DNA of 17,209 bases. Origin: DASUBN01 sp036263155 (GTDB lineage Bacteria; Pseudomonadota; Gammaproteobacteria; Natronospirales; REEB76). Positions within the stretch are counted from its first letter, which is position 1. Each line of letters starts with the position of its first letter. The translations under genes and the position numbers were made by a program. The stretch is from contig DATAHN010000122.1 of assembly GCA_036263155.1 (NCBI GenBank), forward strand, positions 1 through 17,209. The letters run 5' to 3'. Below are positions 13,073 through 17,209 of the stretch, one piece after another. Under the pieces are notes generated by a model that searched no databases, had not been told where the DNA came from, and saw only the letters and a program-made list of their open reading frames with translations.

Positions 13073-14134
13073 ATGAGATTCAGGCGCGCGGCTACGCTCA
13101 GTGCGGGTTTCGATGCCGGGGAGATCGTGGTCCACAATTTCCTGACCCAGGATCGTTTCACCTGTTCCCTCGAATGCCTGCAGTTCCTGGCGCAGCTGGA
13201 CGAGTGGCACAAGGACCGCGAGCTGTTCCGTTATTTTCCCGACACCGACGCTGGCAGCCTGGCGGAGCAGGTGGCCGAGCTCGTGGGCATGAACGCATTG
13301 GTGGTGGAGGGCACGCCCCAGGCGGAGCGGGACGAGACCTACCGGCGCGAATGGCTGTGGGGCACTACCGCGGGCCTGTTCCACTTCGGCGTACGCAACA
13401 CGCCTTTCATGGTGGGCAAGCCGGCGCGGCAGTTCATGCGCAAGCGCAAGACGTGGCGCCCCTCTCCACCCCTGCACCAGACCAACAGCAAGCTCCGCAA
13501 GGTGACGGCACTGCCGCACACCGACCTCGAGCAGGAACCTTTCGCACTGATGCGCCGGCGCCGCAGCCAGCGCGACTTCGACGGCCGCGCCATCGGCCTG
13601 CAGGCGCTGGCGGACTGCCTGTTTGCCGGCAACGGTATCGTCGACTTCTTTACCGAGGATGCGGACTACGGGCGGCTGCCCATCGCAATGACGCCCTCGG
13701 GCGGCGCACGCAATCCTTACGAGCTCTATGTGTACGCACGCAACGTCACGGGACTTGAACCCGGCTTCTACCACTATGGCGCATTGAAGCGCGACCTCGG
13801 CCTGGTGCGAACAGGGAAGGTGAAGGTGCCGGAGATGCTGGGCGGGCAGAAGTGGCCAGCCCAGGCCTCGGCCATCGTGTTCCTGGTCGCGCACTTCCCG
13901 CGCACCATGTGGAAGTACCACCTGCCCATGGCTTATCGCATCGTGATGATGGAGGCGGGCTTCATCTGCCAGAACATCGCTCTGGCGGCCACGGCGCACG
14001 GCCTGTCGGCCGTGCCGTCCGGCGCGCTCAAGGAAGACGTGATCGAGGGCTATCTTGGCACCCCGCCGCTGGAGTCGGCGGTGGTGTTCACCATGAGCTT
14101 GGGAAAACCCAAGCCCGAACGGCCCAGCCGCTAG
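13073..14134 (+). CDS. SagB/McbC-type FMN-dependent peptide dehydrogenase
   Basis: 353 residues from the ATG at 13073, chosen because GGAGGGG precedes it and a -10-like box covers the earlier ATG at 13037. Residues 1-150 form an extra N-terminal domain that I do not recognise and that may bind a leader peptide. Residues about 157-350 are a nitroreductase-fold SagB domain: FALMRRRRSQRDFDG (FMN phosphate contact), AMTPSGGARNPYELYVYA, the block WKYHLPMAYRIVMMEAGFIC followed by QNIALAATAHGLSAVPSGAL, and a final GTPPLESAVVFTMSLGKP. K281-Y282 occupies the position of the Lys-Tyr pair that catalyses azoline-to-azole oxidation in McbC-type enzymes. In such pathways a YcaO cyclodehydratase makes the azoline first; none is in the window. 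Divergent from the JmjC oxygenase. Confidence 0.88.
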   Translation: MRFRRAATLSAGFDAGEIVVHNFLTQDRFTCSLECLQFLAQLDEWHKDRELFRYFPDTDAGSLAEQVAELVGMNALVVEGTPQAERDETYRREWLWGTTAGLFHFGVRNTPFMVGKPARQFMRKRKTWRPSPPLHQTNSKLRKVTALPHTDLEQEPFALMRRRRSQRDFDGRAIGLQALADCLFAGNGIVDFFTEDADYGRLPIAMTPSGGARNPYELYVYARNVTGLEPGFYHYGALKRDLGLVRTGKVKVPEMLGGQKWPAQASAIVFLVAHFPRTMWKYHLPMAYRIVMMEAGFICQNIALAATAHGLSAVPSGALKEDVIEGYLGTPPLESAVVFTMSLGKPKPERPSR

Positions 14135-17100
14135 CCTGCGGCGCGCCGCTTGCGCGCGTGCCGGTCCATGTGCTGGCGCAGGAGGTCCACGAGTTGCTGC
14201 TCGTTGAAGGGCTTCATCAGGAACCCGTCCATCAGCCCTTGCTGAGCTTGGCCTTTGCCCTCGGGCAGCACGTCGGCACTCATGGCGATGATGGGCGGTA
14301 CCGCGTCGCCGTAGGTGGCGCGCAGCTTGGTGGCGGTCTCGATACCGTCCATCCGCGGCATGTGGATATCCAGGAGCGCCGCCTGCCAGGGGCCGCGGGC
14401 CGCAAGGTCCAGGAGCTCCAGGCCGTTACCCGCCTCGGCGGTGCGGAACCCCGACTGGTTGAGCATGGTGACCAGCAGCCGGCGGTTGATGCGGTTGTCG
14501 TCCGCCACCAGCACCAGCGGCGCGTCGGGAGCCGGAGCGGCAGGCGGTTGCTTCGAGGCGTCGGCGGCGCGCACGCTGGGCTCCACCGCCGCTTGCACCA
14601 GCGACTGCAGCTCCAGGTACACGGTCTTCTCGCGGGCGGTCTTGCTCAGTACCCGGTGGTAGAGCGCCTCCGAGAGGTCCTTTAATGCCTGCCGTTCTAT
14701 GCGCGGCGCCAGGATCAGCATCGGCGGCAGGGCAGGGGAGAACTTCTGCTTGAGTTCCCCGAGGTGCGCAAGCTCGCGCTCGCTCAGGGACAGCACCGCC
14801 GCCTCCGCTTGCATGCTCATGAGCGATTCCAGTTCGCGCACCTCCCTCACGTCGGCGCCCAGGCGCGTGAGCGAAGCGCGCCATGCGGCGCTGGAGAGCG
14901 GGTGCTTGTCGTAGAGCAGGATGGAAAGCTTACGCGGCAGGCGGGTGCCGGGCGTCGCGTGCTTCTGCAGGCGGAACTTGAGCTGGAACTCGAAGGTGCT
15001 TCCGGTGCCGACGCGACTCTTCACCCCGATGCTGCCGCCCATGAGGTCGAGCAGCTTCTTGCAGATCGCGAGACCGAGGCCGGTGCCCTCCACCTGGTGA
15101 CGGGTGGAGATGCGGCCGCGGGCATAGGCGTTGAAGAGCTGGCCGATCTCGTTCTCCGGGATGCCGATGCCGGTATCGCTGACGCCGAACGACAGGGTGG
15201 TGTCGCGATCGCCGTGCGCCACCTGTTTCACCTCGATACAGACCGCCCCGGACTCGGTGAACTTGATGGAGTTGCTGAGCAGGTTGGTGAGCACCTGGCG
15301 CATGCGCAGCGGGTCGCCGCGCAGCTGCAGCGGCACCTCCGGCGGGATCACCCGTACCAGCTCCAGGCGCTTCTGGTAGGCGATGGGGGCGAGCAGCTCT
15401 AGCGTGCTCTCTATGAGCTCCAGGAGATCGAAGTCCACCTCGTCGATCAGCAGCTTGCCCGCTTCCAGGCGCGAGAGGTCTAGGGTGTCGTTGATGATCG
15501 CCAGAAGGCTCTCGGAAGACACCCGGATGGTGCTCACGTAGTCCTTCTGCTCCGAGGTGAGCGGGGTCGAGGTCAGCAGCTTGGTGTAGCCCAGCACGCC
15601 CGTCAGCGGCGTCCGCAGCTCGTGGCTCATGTTCGCCAGGAACTGCGACTTCACCTGCTCGCCCTCGGCGGCGCGCCGCTGCGCGATCTCGAGCTCGGCG
15701 TTCTTGAGGTTCACGCCCTGCAGAGTCTCGCGCAGTTCCAGGGTCGCCTCCTTGACCTGGACCTCGAGGCGTTCCACGAAGTGGCTCTTGAGCTCGTTCG
15801 CCTCGCGCAGCTCGGCGCTGACGGCCTTCTCGCGCACGATCTTGCGCTTCAGGCTGTACACGTAGGCGATGCTGCTGCCGATGATGATCAGCAGGTAGAT
15901 GGTGTAGGCCCACCAGGTGCGCCACCAGGGCGGCAGCACAACGATGTCCAGAGTCGCCGGCACGGTGCTCAAGGTGCCCCAGTTATTCGTGGCCCTGACC
16001 TCCAGGCGGTAGTGCCCGGGGTTCAGGTTGGTGAAGGTGATCTGGTGCGAGGGGCTGGGCGGCGTCCAGTCCGGCTGGAAGCCCAGCAGCCGGTAGGAGT
16101 AGTTGTTCGCCTGGGGCGCGCCGAAGTCGGTGGCCGCGACGTCGAAGATGCTGATGGCATCGCGGTAGCTCAGGGTCAGGTGCGCACCGGGCAGGATCGG
16201 CAGGTGGACCGGCTTGCCTTCGCGGTAGGCGGTGACGCCGTTCAGCACCACGCCAGGCGGCTGCAAGTTGGGCTTGAGATCCTTGGACAGGAAGCCTACC
16301 GCGCCCTGGCCGCCGCCGAACCATAGCCAGCCGTTCGAGGTGCGGGTGTGGCCGTAGGAGTAGTACTCGGTTATGGGCGAGCCCTGATCGCGGCCGAAGG
16401 TGAGCACTGTGCCGCTCTTGGGATCGAATCGCATCAATGAGTTGACGCTGGCGAGCCACAGGAACCCCTGGGGGTCCTGCTCGATGCCGAGCACCTGGAT
16501 GCGGTGGAACTGGGGTATCGCCTCGGGGCGCGCCAGCGGGTTGCCGGCGGCATCCAGCTTGAGGCGCCACAGCCCGTCGTAGGTGCCGATCCACAGCACG
16601 TGCTGCGGATCCAGGTACAGGCCCTGTACCACTGGCTCGATGTTGCCCGGCGTCATGGGCACCAGCGTGCTCTTGCCGGTGGCGGCGTCCACCTGGAACA
16701 GGCCGCGGAAGGTGCCGGCCCAGAGCGTGCGGGGCGTGGCCTGCAGCAGGTCCTCCACGATGTCGTTGGAGGAGAGCTCGGAGGGGGTGGTACCGGCGAT
16801 CTGCCGCGTCCTGGAGGTGGAGAGATCGAAGTCCAGCAGGCCGTTGCCGAAGGTGGCGAGATAGGCCTGGTGGTCGCCATGCATCACGATGCGGTCCGGT
16901 GCGCGTGGACGGATGTCCACGTCCTCGCCGGGCCGCCAGGACTTGAGCACGTGGCCCTGCGAATCCACCGAGATCAGGTAGCCGAGTTCGGTGGTGACCA
17001 GCAATCCCCGTGCACCCATGCCGGCGATCGCCCGCACCATGCCGTAGCGGTTGAGGTCCAGGTGCATGAAGACGTTGCTGGCATCCTTCAGGCTGTCGTC

Positions 17101-17208
17101 CTGGGATGCGAGCGGGAACTGGTAGATGGTGCCCGGCGCGCCGAGCAGCAGCTTGCCCTGGTACTCGTACAGCGCGTGCACCTTGTCCGAGATGCCCAGC
17201 TTCACGCC
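14131..17208 (-). CDS. Hybrid sensor histidine kinase with beta-propeller/Y_Y_Y sensor (N-terminus outside window)
   Basis: At least 1025 residues are visible; the frame runs off the window end, so the true start and any signal peptide are unseen. Order (fragment numbering): two-component-regulator propeller repeats (LWAGTFRGLFQVD, LWIGTYDGLWRLK, FLWLASVNSLMRFD, WLWFGGGQGAVGF) to about 310; a Y_Y_Y domain (NNYSYRLLGFQPDW ... LNPGHYRLEVRATNNWG) to about 425; one membrane helix (WAYTIYLLIIIGSSIAYVY) near 433-452; a coiled coil; HisKA with H528 in NMSHELRTPLTGVLGY; HATPase (LTNLLSNSIKF, DTGIGIPENEIG, GTGLGLAICKKLLDLMGG); a degenerate receiver (LSILLYDKHPLSSAAW) lacking the acidic pocket; and a true receiver with D946 in LLDIHMPRMDG and its lysine in MKPF. 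No Hpt domain follows. The pseudo-receiver recalls BarA, which often lies near acpS. Ligand unknown. Confidence 0.93.
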   Translation of the reverse strand, partial: GVKLGISDKVHALYEYQGKLLLGAPGTIYQFPLASQDDSLKDASNVFMHLDLNRYGMVRAIAGMGARGLLVTTELGYLISVDSQGHVLKSWRPGEDVDIRPRAPDRIVMHGDHQAYLATFGNGLLDFDLSTSRTRQIAGTTPSELSSNDIVEDLLQATPRTLWAGTFRGLFQVDAATGKSTLVPMTPGNIEPVVQGLYLDPQHVLWIGTYDGLWRLKLDAAGNPLARPEAIPQFHRIQVLGIEQDPQGFLWLASVNSLMRFDPKSGTVLTFGRDQGSPITEYYSYGHTRTSNGWLWFGGGQGAVGFLSKDLKPNLQPPGVVLNGVTAYREGKPVHLPILPGAHLTLSYRDAISIFDVAATDFGAPQANNYSYRLLGFQPDWTPPSPSHQITFTNLNPGHYRLEVRATNNWGTLSTVPATLDIVVLPPWWRTWWAYTIYLLIIIGSSIAYVYSLKRKIVREKAVSAELREANELKSHFVERLEVQVKEATLELRETLQGVNLKNAELEIAQRRAAEGEQVKSQFLANMSHELRTPLTGVLGYTKLLTSTPLTSEQKDYVSTIRVSSESLLAIINDTLDLSRLEAGKLLIDEVDFDLLELIESTLELLAPIAYQKRLELVRVIPPEVPLQLRGDPLRMRQVLTNLLSNSIKFTESGAVCIEVKQVAHGDRDTTLSFGVSDTGIGIPENEIGQLFNAYARGRISTRHQVEGTGLGLAICKKLLDLMGGSIGVKSRVGTGSTFEFQLKFRLQKHATPGTRLPRKLSILLYDKHPLSSAAWRASLTRLGADVREVRELESLMSMQAEAAVLSLSERELAHLGELKQKFSPALPPMLILAPRIERQALKDLSEALYHRVLSKTAREKTVYLELQSLVQAAVEPSVRAADASKQPPAAPAPDAPLVLVADDNRINRRLLVTMLNQSGFRTAEAGNGLELLDLAARGPWQAALLDIHMPRMDGIETATKLRATYGDAVPPIIAMSADVLPEGKGQAQQGLMDGFLMKPFNEQQLVDLLRQHMDRHARKRRAAG

Positions 17209-17209
17209 G

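Noticed and set aside
13073..14134. Calling the dehydrogenase a plain nitroreductase
   Set aside because: The Lys-Tyr block followed by the EAG-x-x-x-QN pattern is typical of SagB/ThcOx enzymes rather than of generic nitroreductases.

Overview
The window is a dense, high-GC chromosomal segment from a gammaproteobacterium. The evidence is the gene order sdhE-ygfX-nadB-rpoE-rseA followed by lepA-lepB-DUF4845-rnc-era-recO-pdxJ-acpS, which resembles Pseudomonas and Xanthomonas-type chromosomes. The species cannot be named from this sequence alone. There are no rRNA, tRNA, CRISPR or complete insertion elements, and no gene-free stretch longer than about 210 bases.

Region 1 (1-4583) is the envelope-stress and NAD block. 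It opens with the 3' part of sdhE (flavinylation factor for succinate dehydrogenase) overlapping a YgfX-like membrane protein. These converge on nadB (L-aspartate oxidase, minus strand). Divergent from nadB are rpoE (sigma-E) and rseA (anti-sigma factor). Next comes a secreted protein made of a signal peptide, a low-complexity stretch and a single MucD/DegP-like PDZ domain. The protease domain that normally precedes such a PDZ is absent. A small CHLC glutaredoxin-family protein follows.

Region 2 (4584-11253) is one long housekeeping operon: lepA, lepB (signal peptidase I), a DUF4845 membrane protein, rnc, era, recO, pdxJ and acpS. Genes mostly overlap by a few bases or are separated by short gaps. 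A leader with a good -10 box and stem-loops precedes lepA.

Region 3 (11254-14134) is the accessory and most interesting part. It looks like a compact, apparently undescribed RiPP (ribosomally made, post-translationally modified peptide) locus. A 62-residue precursor-like peptide has its own TATAAT box, structured leader, strong ribosome binding site and strong terminator. It has a charged N-terminal half and a Gly/Ser/Thr/Cys-rich C-terminal tail. Downstream are two divergently transcribed enzymes: a JmjC/cupin Fe(II)/2-oxoglutarate oxygenase with an intact H-x-D...H triad, and a SagB/McbC-type FMN dehydrogenase that keeps the Lys-Tyr pair used by azoline dehydrogenases. No YcaO cyclodehydratase, protease or exporter lies in the window, so the chemistry is open: either the missing partners are elsewhere, or oxygenase plus dehydrogenase make a different modification.

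Region 4 (14131-17209) is the 3' part of a large hybrid histidine kinase on the minus strand. It has a beta-propeller and Y_Y_Y-type sensor, one membrane helix, HisKA, HATPase, a degenerate receiver and a true receiver. Its N-terminus lies beyond the window. Its stop codon overlaps that of the dehydrogenase in a shared CTAG.
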